From TMP-24 sp031376305 (GTDB taxonomy: Bacteria; Pseudomonadota; Alphaproteobacteria; Rhodobacterales; Rhodobacteraceae), in the NCBI GenBank assembly GCA_031376305.1, contig JANMDM010000075.1:1-10918 (forward strand): DNA of 10,918 bases, in the 5' to 3' direction. Both the position numbers and the translations under genes were made by a program. Of this stretch, positions 1-6,211 are shown one piece after another (positions within the stretch are counted from its first letter, which is position 1; each line of letters opens with the position of its first letter). The notes beneath the pieces are model-generated. The model ran no database searches and was not told the DNA's origin. It worked only from the letters and a program-made list of their open reading frames with translations.

Positions 1-2
1 CC

Positions 3-389
3 GCCGCGCCCGGCTTCCATCGCCGCTGGTTCGCGCAGGGCGTCAGCGTCACCGCCCTGGCCGATGCCCCGGCCCTGACCTTCAATGCCAAAGACCGCCT
101 GCAAACCGATTGGGCGCAACAGATCGCCGGACAGCGGCTGACCCTGTCCCCCCATGTGATCGGCTCAAGTCAGGCTTTTGTCGATGCGGCCCTTGCCGGG
201 CTTGGCTGGGGGATGAACCCCGAACCCCTGGTCCGCGCTCTTCTGGCGGCGGGGCGTCTGGTGGCACTCAGGCCCGACAGCCCACTGGACGTGTCGCTTT
301 ACTGGCAAGCAAGCCGTCTGGCGGGCACAGCGCTTTCGCCCCTGACCCGCGCGGTCAGGGCGGCGGCGGCAGGAATGCTCATCGCCTGA
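3..389 (+). CDS. argP: ArgP-like LysR regulator, C-terminal part (5' cut by window edge)
   Basis: The frame is open from base 3 to a TGA at 387-389 and gives 128 residues of the effector-binding domain of a LysR-type transcription regulator. Visible hallmarks of the ArgP/IciA group are FHRRWF near the start, LTFNAKDRLQ, and the run QAFVDAALAGLGWGMNPEP followed by a PLDVSLYWQ strand and a final LTRAVRAAA helix. In this family the protein senses lysine and arginine and controls a LysE/ArgO-type amino acid exporter, usually encoded divergently next to it. That partner would lie left of the window and is not seen. The N-terminal helix-turn-helix is also missing because of the cut. The 3' end overlaps the oppositely oriented dinB-like gene by 11 bases, leaving no room for separate terminators. 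Family assignment is firm; the exact ArgP label is inferred from the conserved C-terminal motifs. Confidence 0.85.
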   Translation, partial: AAPGFHRRWFAQGVSVTALADAPALTFNAKDRLQTDWAQQIAGQRLTLSPHVIGSSQAFVDAALAGLGWGMNPEPLVRALLAAGRLVALRPDSPLDVSLYWQASRLAGTALSPLTRAVRAAAAGMLIA

Positions 390-942
390 GCCAGTCCTCG
401 TCCCAGCCAAAGGCCTGCAAATCATCGGCGCGAAAGCGGGCATCATCGGCCATGAAGAATTCGTCCAGCTGTGGCGGTGGCACACTGCTGCCCGACAGCA
501 TCGCATGCAGCTGCCCGCGATGATGCTGGTCGTGCAGGAACAGGTGCATCAGCGTATCGGCAAGGGTTTCCACCCGCACCCCAACGCTTCGGTGCATTCG
601 GACTTCGCGGCCCAGATCGGCGGGCACCAGCCCCTCGCAAAGCGCCATGGCTTCGGCGTCAAGCAAAACCTGCGCTGCGACAAGATCGGCCAGCGTGGCG
701 CAGGGCTCCTCGTCCTCAAACGCGGCGGGGCCGAGTGTTCCTCCGGCAATCGCGTCCAGATAGTAACGGTCGACGATCAGGATGTGATTGAACGTCGCCT
801 TCAGCGACGGAAAGAACGACACCCGCGCGGCTTCCCACGCTCCGGGGGCAAGGGCAGCGCAGGCAAGATGCAGCCGCCGATTGGCCAGCGCGTTGTTGCG
901 CGCCAACTGGCGGAAGGGGCGGCAGGGGTCACTGGTCATCAT
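379..942 (-). CDS. DinB family putative metal-dependent protein
   Basis: The product is 187 residues, the usual length for a DinB/YfiT-like four-helix-bundle protein. The metal-binding triad can be placed at H53 (in FNHIL), H137 and H141 (in LHDQHHRGQ), the HxxxH arrangement typical of the family. Members include damage-inducible proteins of unknown function and thiol-dependent S-transferases; the substrate here cannot be told from sequence. I chose the ATG at 942, the first of two adjacent ATGs (942 and 939). Longer readings run back into yebC and encode no family-like sequence. The Shine-Dalgarno is poor (only GGAC next to the start), so the exact start is uncertain. The gene follows yebC by 70 bp on the same strand and may be read through from it. 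The spacer carries a heptamer repeat. The stop overlaps the end of the argP-like gene. Confidence 0.82.
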   Translation of the reverse strand: MMTSDPCRPFRQLARNNALANRRLHLACAALAPGAWEAARVSFFPSLKATFNHILIVDRYYLDAIAGGTLGPAAFEDEEPCATLADLVAAQVLLDAEAMALCEGLVPADLGREVRMHRSVGVRVETLADTLMHLFLHDQHHRGQLHAMLSGSSVPPPQLDEFFMADDARFRADDLQAFGWDEDWLRR

Positions 943-979
943 GTCCGGCAGTCTGGCCTGAAACCGCCCGCCATAGCTA

Positions 980-1014
980 ATAATTTGTGGCCAGTGATTT
1001 GTGACCGGTGATTT
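980..1014. repeat. Degenerate 7-bp tandem repeat in the yebC-dinB spacer
   Basis: On the plus strand five consecutive heptamers can be laid out. Units 994-1000 and 1008-1014 are identical (GTGATTT), units 987-993 (GTGGCCA) and 1001-1007 (GTGACCG) are variants, and 980-986 (ATAATTT) is a degenerate edge unit. The last unit runs into the yebC stop codon (TAA, complement of 1013-1015). Its role is unknown; slippage-born simple repeat is the simplest reading. Confidence 0.6.
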
Positions 1015-1753
1015 ACAGCTGAGCCGCCACATCCTCGGGGATGTCGAAGTTTGCGGTGACGGTCTGCACGTCATCGTCTTCTTCCAGTGTATCGATCAGC
1101 TTCATCAGCTTTTGCGCAGTTTCCAGATCCACATCCGTGCGGGTCTGCGGCTTCCAGATCAGCTTGGCTTCTTCGGAGTCGCCCAATGCCTTTTCCAGCG
1201 CCTCGGACACCTCCGAAAGCATATCGACCGGACAATAGATCCAGTGACCTTCCTCATCGGATTCCACGTCATCGGCACCCGCGTCAATAGCGGCCAGCAT
1301 CACCGTATCGGCGTCGCCAGCGCCCACCGGATAGGTGATCTCGCCCACCCGGTCGAACATGAAGCTGACCGAGCCGGTGGTGCCAAGGTTGCCGCCATGC
1401 TTGGCAAAATAGCTGCGCACGTTCGAGGCGGTGCGGTTGAGGTTGTCGGTCATCGTCTCGACGATCACCGCGATGCCGTTCGGGCCGTAGCCCTCATAGC
1501 GGATTTCGGTATAATCCTCGGCATCACCCATCTGCGATTTCTTGATGGCACGGTCGATGACCTCTTTCGGGCAAGACACGGCTTTCGCCGCTTTCACCGC
1601 CAGCCGCAGCCGCGGGTTCTTGTCAACATCCGGGTCGCCCATCTTGGCCGCCACGGTGATTTCCTTTGCCAGCTTTGAGAACAGCTTGGAGCGCAGCTTG
1701 TCCTGCCGCCCCTTGCGATGCTGGATATTGGCCCATTTTGAATGGCCTGCCAT
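1013..1753 (-). CDS. yebC: YebC/TACO1 family protein
   Basis: This 246-residue protein is full length for the YebC/PmpR/TACO1 family and begins with the hallmark N-terminus MAGHSKWANIQHRKGRQD, continuing KLFSKLAKEI. Further family signatures are YEGYGPNGIAVIVE and NRTASNVRSYFAKHGGNLG in the middle, and an acidic C-terminal third. Family members were long annotated as transcription regulators; more recent work assigns mitochondrial TACO1 and several bacterial members to ribosomes, relieving stalls at proline-rich stretches. The cytoplasmic role here follows from family knowledge only. The ATG at 1753 is preceded by a strong Shine-Dalgarno (GGAGAAGG), which rejects the longer reading from 1816. 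The gene lies 96 bp after the SLC13-type permease gene and probably has its own promoter. The common yebC-ruvC linkage is absent here. Confidence 0.95.
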   Translation of the reverse strand: MAGHSKWANIQHRKGRQDKLRSKLFSKLAKEITVAAKMGDPDVDKNPRLRLAVKAAKAVSCPKEVIDRAIKKSQMGDAEDYTEIRYEGYGPNGIAVIVETMTDNLNRTASNVRSYFAKHGGNLGTTGSVSFMFDRVGEITYPVGAGDADTVMLAAIDAGADDVESDEEGHWIYCPVDMLSEVSEALEKALGDSEEAKLIWKPQTRTDVDLETAQKLMKLIDTLEEDDDVQTVTANFDIPEDVAAQL

Positions 1754-1786
1754 GACCTTCTCCGTCGGATTTCTTATGTCGGGGTC

Positions 1787-1816
1787 TCTATATGTCAGGC
1801 GCGGCTCAGCCCGCAA
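1787..1816 (-). promoter_or_regulatory. Putative yebC promoter
   Basis: On the minus strand TTGCGG (1816-1811) is followed after 18 bases by TATAGA (1792-1787), a plausible -35/-10 pair for the housekeeping sigma factor. It would give a leader of about 27 bases ahead of the yebC ATG. The -35 match is only moderate, so this is inference from the pattern. Confidence 0.4.
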
Positions 1817-1849
1817 CCCCGGTCCGGGCAGACGTTAGCTGTGCCGTCT

Positions 1850-3628
1850 TCAGAAATCGTAGAGCAGCGGCACGGCGATGGTCACCACCACCAAGCAGAT
1901 AAGATTCAGCGGCACGCCAAAACGGATAAAGTCGGAAAATTTGTAACCGCCGGGGCCATAGACCAAAGTATTGGTCTGATAGCCGATCGGCGTCGCAAAG
2001 CTGGCCGAAGCGCCGATCATCACGGTGATGACCAGCGGGCGCGGATCTACGCCCAAAGTCTGCGCCAGCCCGATCACCACCGGCGTCACGATCACCCCGA
2101 CGGCGTTGTTCGAGACAATCTCGGTCAGGAACGAGGTCAACGCATAAACCACAAAGACCAGCACATAGGGCGACAAACCTTGCAGGTGCGGGCTGGCCCA
2201 ACCCACAAATATCTCGACTGCGCCGGAATGCTCAAGCCCCGCGCCCACTCCCAGCATCCCGAACAAAAGCCCCATCAGCCGCCCGTCGACCGACGAAAAC
2301 GCCTCCTCGGCGTCAATGCAGCCGGTGACCAGCACGATGGCCACACCGATGAAGGCCAGTATCTGAATGGGCGCCACATTCAGCGCCGACAGGCCCACCA
2401 CACCTGCCAGCACCGCAATGACAATGGGCGCGTGCCCACGCCGGTAGGCGCGTTCCGACGGGCGCGAGACGTCGACCATTTCCATATCCGCGGCCAGCCG
2501 CTGAATGTCGCCCATCGCGCCTTCCAGCAGCAGCGTATCGCCGACCTGCACCAACAGATCATCCAATTGCCGCCCGATGTTCTGGTTGCGCCGATGCACC
2601 GCCAGCGGATAAACCCCATACCGCCGCCGCAGGCGCATAGAGCCCAGCGTACGGCCAACCATATGGCAACCCGGCGTAATCAGCACTTCGACGGTTTCGG
2701 TCTGTACTGACGACAGCTTGTCGACCACGCGCAATTGCTTGCTGCTTTGCAGGCCAAGGATTTCCGACATCGGCGTACGCAAGACCACGCGGTCGCCTTG
2801 CTCCAGCCGCACCAGGCCCAGATCGCGCCGCAAGGACGCATCGCCCCGCAGCACATCCACCACCCGCGCCCCGCCGCGCTTGAAAATATCCACCTCGTCC
2901 AACGCCTTACCCAAAAGCGGCGAATCTTCCGGCACCGCCACTTCGGTAAAGAACTTCATCTTTGCGCGGTCACCCAGCAGGCTCGACATCGAATCACGGT
3001 CGGGCAGTAACCGATTCGCCCCCAGCGCCAGATAGATCAATCCGACGATCGCCACGATGATCCCCAAAGGGGTCATTTCGAAAATCCCGAACGGCGCCAG
3101 CCCCTTGGCCTGCGCAACACCATCCACCACAAGGTTGGTCGAGGTCCCGACAATTGTCACCGTGCCACCCAGAATCGTCATGTAGCTGAGCGGGATCAGC
3201 ATCTTAGACGGTGAAATCGACAGTTGCTTCGACAACTGAATGAAGATCGGCATCATTACCACGACCAGCGGCGTGTTGTTCACGAAGGCCGAAACGCCGG
3301 TGACCAGAACCCCCAGCATGGCCAGTGTGGCTGCAGGGTGTTTTTCGGCGTTCTTCGCCGCCAGTTGGCTGACTGATTCCAGCGCGCCGGTGCGTACCAG
3401 CGCGCCGACGATGATGAACATCGCCGCAATCGTCCAGGGGGCGTTGTTGGCCAGAACGCCCGAAACTTCTTTGAAGGGGATCAGGCCGATGATCAGCATC
3501 AGTCCTGCGGCGCCGATGGCCACGACTTCGATCGGAAAGGTTTCCCGCAGGAACATGACCAGCATTCCCACCAGAATGACCAGCGCCACAATGGCCTGCA
3601 CCGATTGCGACAATTCAAATCCCAGCAT
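1850..3628 (-). CDS. SLC13/DASS-type permease with two TrkA-C (RCK_C) domains
   Basis: The product is a 592-residue inner-membrane permease of the divalent anion:sodium symporter (ArsB/NhaD) superfamily. Hydrophobic segments fill residues about 10-208 and 400-590. Between them lies a soluble block with two RCK_C/TrkA-C-like units at about 225-300 and 310-388. The inverted-repeat signature motifs are visible: NNTP (117-120) with GTSTNL (161-166) in the first half, and SNNAV (506-510) with SFATPIGYQTN (543-553) in the second. These form the sodium and anion sites in family members. Likely substrates are sulfate or a dicarboxylate, but the sequence does not decide. GGGGAG stands five bases before the ATG at 3628; an adjacent ATG at 3631 is nearly as good. 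The gene follows the DMT exporter by about 50 bp and probably shares its transcript. Confidence 0.88.
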   Translation of the reverse strand: MLGFELSQSVQAIVALVILVGMLVMFLRETFPIEVVAIGAAGLMLIIGLIPFKEVSGVLANNAPWTIAAMFIIVGALVRTGALESVSQLAAKNAEKHPAATLAMLGVLVTGVSAFVNNTPLVVVMMPIFIQLSKQLSISPSKMLIPLSYMTILGGTVTIVGTSTNLVVDGVAQAKGLAPFGIFEMTPLGIIVAIVGLIYLALGANRLLPDRDSMSSLLGDRAKMKFFTEVAVPEDSPLLGKALDEVDIFKRGGARVVDVLRGDASLRRDLGLVRLEQGDRVVLRTPMSEILGLQSSKQLRVVDKLSSVQTETVEVLITPGCHMVGRTLGSMRLRRRYGVYPLAVHRRNQNIGRQLDDLLVQVGDTLLLEGAMGDIQRLAADMEMVDVSRPSERAYRRGHAPIVIAVLAGVVGLSALNVAPIQILAFIGVAIVLVTGCIDAEEAFSSVDGRLMGLLFGMLGVGAGLEHSGAVEIFVGWASPHLQGLSPYVLVFVVYALTSFLTEIVSNNAVGVIVTPVVIGLAQTLGVDPRPLVITVMIGASASFATPIGYQTNTLVYGPGGYKFSDFIRFGVPLNLICLVVVTIAVPLLYDF

Positions 3629-3679
3629 CATCTCTCCCCAGAGTGGCTCTCGGCCGGGATACACGATTATTCAGGTGTT

Positions 3680-4573
3680 TCAAACCGAAGCCGCTTTGCG
3701 CGGGCGCGGCATTACCAGGGAAAGCCCCAGGAACAAGACAATCAGCGCAATCCAGATCCATTGGCTGAACCGCTCGCCCAAAATCAGCATCGCCCAGAAC
3801 ACGCCCGAGGCGGTGACGACATAGCCGGTTTGCGCTGCAAAGACCGCCCCTGCCCGCGCCGCCAGCCACACATAGCCCGTGTACAGCAGCGCATGCAGAG
3901 AGGACGACAAGATAAGTGCCAGTTCCGGCCATCCATAGGGCGGCAAAGGGCTGATCCACTGGCCGGTCAGAATAACCAAAGGCAGATCAACCAGCGCTGC
4001 TGCGAGCGACGCCAAAAACATTGCCTGCATCGCGTCCAGCCCGGCCGTTCCCCATTTTGCGACGAAATTCCCCTCGATGGCGTAGAAAAACGGCCCGATC
4101 ATCGCCAGCGGCAGCCACGCCGCCATACCCGGCGCAAGGCTGGCTTTGGGCAAGGCGATCAGTGCCACCGCGATCAGACCGCAAACGATCCCCAGCAGTC
4201 TGCGCCCGCTGAACTGGTCCATGCGCAGCGCCAGCGCGATCGGAAAGGACATCAGGGGTATGGTGGATATCAGGATAGACATGATGCCCGCTGGCAGATG
4301 GGACACCGATATGTAGAAGGTCGAATTCGGAATGATCGTGCCAATCAGCGCCACGATAGTGGCAAAGCTCAGGGATCGGCGGTTCAATGGAACGCTCTTG
4401 CGGCGCAACAGCAATATTATGCCCAACACCAAAGCGCCGATGATGGCCTGCCAGAATATCAGACCGAAGTTTCCGTAACCTGTTGACGTGGCAATCTTGC
4501 CCAGGGGTTGCGTCGCCCCCCAGCCAATGCCCAAAAGCCCAAGAAGGCCGCCATAGCGCCAGCGTTCGTTCAA
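3680..4573 (-). CDS. EamA/DMT family transporter, TTG start
   Basis: The 297-residue, strongly hydrophobic protein has about ten membrane segments in two EamA repeats (roughly residues 8-140 and 150-290), the standard architecture of drug/metabolite transporters. Features include the N-terminal GWGATQPLGK motif and the C-terminal half running from PFFYAIEGNFVAKWG to a RPRK basic tail. Such proteins export amino acids, purines or other small metabolites; the substrate is not recognisable. The start is a TTG at 4573 overlapping the ymdB TGA at 4572-4570. An in-frame TGA stands 15 bases upstream (4588-4586) with no other start between, and the next Met is residue 98, beyond the first membrane segments. 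TTG initiation coupled to ymdB termination is therefore the best reading. It is followed by the SLC13-type permease gene. Confidence 0.9.
   Translation of the reverse strand: MNERWRYGGLLGLLGIGWGATQPLGKIATSTGYGNFGLIFWQAIIGALVLGIILLLRRKSVPLNRRSLSFATIVALIGTIIPNSTFYISVSHLPAGIMSILISTIPLMSFPIALALRMDQFSGRRLLGIVCGLIAVALIALPKASLAPGMAAWLPLAMIGPFFYAIEGNFVAKWGTAGLDAMQAMFLASLAAALVDLPLVILTGQWISPLPPYGWPELALILSSSLHALLYTGYVWLAARAGAVFAAQTGYVVTASGVFWAMLILGERFSQWIWIALIVLFLGLSLVMPRPRKAASV
4570..4573 (-). promoter_or_regulatory. Stop/start overlap TTGA coupling ymdB and the DMT gene
   Basis: The TGA of the metallophosphoesterase (4572-4570) shares two bases with the TTG start (4573-4571) of the transporter. The upstream sequence has only a weak Shine-Dalgarno (GAGCAGG), so reinitiation by the terminating ribosome is the probable route of translation. 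Confidence 0.6.
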
Positions 4574-5382
4574 GGCTGCGCCTGCTCAAGCCGCCCACCC
4601 AGCCGCACCATCCGTATTTTGGTGGCCAGCCCGGTGCGGTCATCGGTTTCAATGTAGGTTCCCGAAAGGGTCGCTTCGCCATCCGCCGGGGTGAAACGCT
4701 CCTTCCCCATGCCGGTGACAAAACGGCGCATGGGCTCCAGCTTGTCCATGCCGATGACCGAATTGTAATCGCCGCACATGCCGGCATCCGATTGATAAGC
4801 AGTGCCGCCGCCCAGAATTTGCGCATCCGCCGTGGGGATATGGGTGTGGGTACCCACCACCAGACTGGCACGGCCATCGCACCAATGGCCCATGCCCATC
4901 TTTTCGCTGGTGGCTTCGCAATGCATATCGACGATGATCGCCTGCGCCAGACCGCCCAAAGGATGACTGCGCAACACTGCGTCCACCGCCGAAAACGGAT
5001 CATCAAAGGCCCGCTTCATGAATACCTGCCCCAGGGCCTGTGCCACCAGCACTTTGCGCCCACCCTTGGCTTCAAACAGCCGCGCGCCTTTGCCGGGGGC
5101 AGTCTTGGCGTAGTTCAGCGGCCGGATGATCCGCGGTTCCTTTTCGATAAACGACAGCATGTCCTTTTGATCGAAGGCATGGTCGCCCAATGTCAGACAA
5201 TCGGCCCCTGCCGCCAGCAAGGCTTTGGCATGGTCTGGTGACAGCCCGACACCCGAGGTCGCGTTCTCGCCATTGACGACAACAAAATCCAAGCCCCAGT
5301 CCGCGCGCAGACCCGGCAGCCGCGCCTCAACCGCCGCGCGTCCCGCACGGCCCATAACATCGCCAAGAAAGAGTATTTTCAT
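4570..5382 (-). CDS. ymdB: YmdB/TIGR00282 family metallophosphoesterase
   Basis: The 270-residue product matches the length and motifs of the TIGR00282 family, dimetal phosphoesterases whose studied member, Bacillus YmdB, hydrolyses 2',3'-cyclic nucleotides and affects biofilm and RNA metabolism. Likely metal ligands can be placed: D8 (LGDVMGRAG), E39 and N40 (VNGEN), residue 67 with H68 (LGDHAFDQKD), H154 (DMHCEATSEK), and H179 and H181 (GTHTH). In the Bacillus protein the residue at the 67 position is Asn; here it is Asp. The protein has no signal peptide and should be cytoplasmic. The ATG at 5382 has a modest Shine-Dalgarno (AAGGCG). The gene opens the second half of the minus-strand run, 4-base overlapping the DMT gene. 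It is separated from fthC, a frequent partner in relatives as far as I recall, by the inserted VPLPA-CTERM gene. Confidence 0.93.
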   Translation of the reverse strand: MKILFLGDVMGRAGRAAVEARLPGLRADWGLDFVVVNGENATSGVGLSPDHAKALLAAGADCLTLGDHAFDQKDMLSFIEKEPRIIRPLNYAKTAPGKGARLFEAKGGRKVLVAQALGQVFMKRAFDDPFSAVDAVLRSHPLGGLAQAIIVDMHCEATSEKMGMGHWCDGRASLVVGTHTHIPTADAQILGGGTAYQSDAGMCGDYNSVIGMDKLEPMRRFVTGMGKERFTPADGEATLSGTYIETDDRTGLATKIRMVRLGGRLEQAQP

Positions 5383-5482
5383 GCGCCTTGCCTAAGGGAC
5401 CGCCGCGGGTGAGGCAAGCAGGATCACCTTGTCTTCGCCGGGCAGTGCATCGGCGGGATTTCGCCACCGGGCCGCGAAAACG

Positions 5483-5512
5483 TTGACCTGCAGGAAAATC
5501 CGGCCCTAACCT
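5483..5512 (+). promoter_or_regulatory. Candidate promoter of the VPLPA-CTERM gene
   Basis: TTGACC (5483-5488) is a good -35 box; at 18 bases it is followed by TAACCT (5507-5512), a weak -10. The predicted start point would fall inside the dyad at 5510-5531. Only the -35 is convincing. Confidence 0.35.
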
Positions 5513-5531
5513 GATCCGGGGTAGGGTCAGG
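5510..5531. promoter_or_regulatory. Imperfect dyad upstream of the VPLPA-CTERM gene (possible operator)
   Basis: CCTGATCC (5510-5517) and GGGTCAGG (5524-5531) are inverted copies with one mismatch in eight, separated by six bases (GGGGTA). The site lies 23 bases before the ATG and over the expected transcription start, a place suitable for a repressor or for an mRNA 5' hairpin. No known regulator is recognised. Confidence 0.4.
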
Positions 5532-5543
5532 AATGGCTGAATT

Positions 5544-5549
5544 GGAGGG
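5544..5549 (+). promoter_or_regulatory. Strong Shine-Dalgarno that fixes the VPLPA-CTERM start
   Basis: GGAGGG lies five bases before the ATG at 5555. The alternative GTG at 5549 overlaps the last base of this element and is therefore rejected as the start. Confidence 0.8.
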
Positions 5550-5554
5550 TGCAT

Positions 5555-6211
5555 ATGTTTAAAAATGCAAGAAACATTCTTGCTGCAGTGGCCGTGTCGT
5601 CAGCGGTTTTGGCGCAATCTGGCGCGGCGTTCGCCGCAACGATGAATTTTGACACGCTTCCCGATGAAGGCGCGCAGCTGACGACTTACACCGAAAATGG
5701 TATTCAGGCTTCGGCGTTGGGGGGCGTTCTGGCGTATGAAAGCAACCCCGGCTTCGCCCATATCGACGATTCCGGCACCGGTCTGGCCTTTGGCGCGGAT
5801 TTCATAATGGCCGGGATTTTCGACGCCGTCGGCTTTTCGCTGGTGTCTTTCGGATACAGTTTCCTCGACACGCCGGGACCGCTTTCTGACAACATTTTCG
5901 TGAGCGGTTATCTGGGCAATACCCAAGTCAGCAGCGCCAGCTATACCCTCAGCGATGTGTTTGGTGCCGTGCAGTCTATTACGTTGGGCTCGGCATTTGC
6001 GGGCATTGATCGCTTGCGTATCGAACTGCTTTATCCGGTCAATACTGCGGCTTGCGATGCGCCTTGCGGCCATTTCGATCTGGACAGTGTGACCCTGAAC
6101 GGCGCGGGCATTGCCCCGGTGCCGCTGCCCCCAACACTGACACTCTTGGGCGTGGCAGGATTTGGCCTTTGGGGTCTGGGGCGTCGCAAGCGGATCACCG
6201 GCGCGGCGTAA
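5555..6211 (+). CDS. Secreted VPLPA-CTERM sorting domain protein
   Basis: The 218-residue product has a Sec signal peptide (basic MFKNARN, hydrophobic stretch, cleavage likely after GAAFA near residue 27). A beta-rich, Gly/Ser-rich body follows with few charged residues, ending in HFDLDSVTLNG. The C-terminus is a tripartite sorting signal: APVPLPP (187-193), a membrane segment (about 194-209) and the basic cluster RRKR (210-213). This is the VPLPA variant of PEP-CTERM, processed in the inner membrane by an exosortase in family members and tied to exopolysaccharide or surface matrix. No exosortase gene is in the window. A possible disulfide pair is C167 and C171. The body resembles no enzyme I recognise. 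The gene runs against its neighbours, overlaps the fthC 3' end by 17 bases, and has lower GC than flanking genes (52% in one hand-counted 60-base line). Confidence 0.88.
   Translation: MFKNARNILAAVAVSSAVLAQSGAAFAATMNFDTLPDEGAQLTTYTENGIQASALGGVLAYESNPGFAHIDDSGTGLAFGADFIMAGIFDAVGFSLVSFGYSFLDTPGPLSDNIFVSGYLGNTQVSSASYTLSDVFGAVQSITLGSAFAGIDRLRIELLYPVNTAACDAPCGHFDLDSVTLNGAGIAPVPLPPTLTLLGVAGFGLWGLGRRKRITGAA

Noticed and set aside
1742..2710. Long plus-strand open frame of 322 codons opposite the SLC13-type gene
   Set aside because: It is rich in His, Gln and Arg, has no domain pattern, and lies antisense to an unmistakable membrane protein; it is a codon-bias shadow.
3605..4486. Plus-strand open frame of 293 codons opposite the DMT gene
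   Set aside because: Composition is Gln/Arg/His-rich and family-free, typical of the antisense of a hydrophobic protein; the DMT reading explains the region.
3987..5006. Minus-strand open frame of 339 codons spanning the ymdB-DMT junction
   Set aside because: It crosses two well-recognised genes in another frame and carries no motif.
6195..6211. 17-bp 3' overlap of fthC and the VPLPA-CTERM gene taken as a possible frameshift or truncation
   Set aside because: Both proteins end with normal family C-termini (TEAGVITPRR and the RRKR tail), so the overlap is simple convergent packing.
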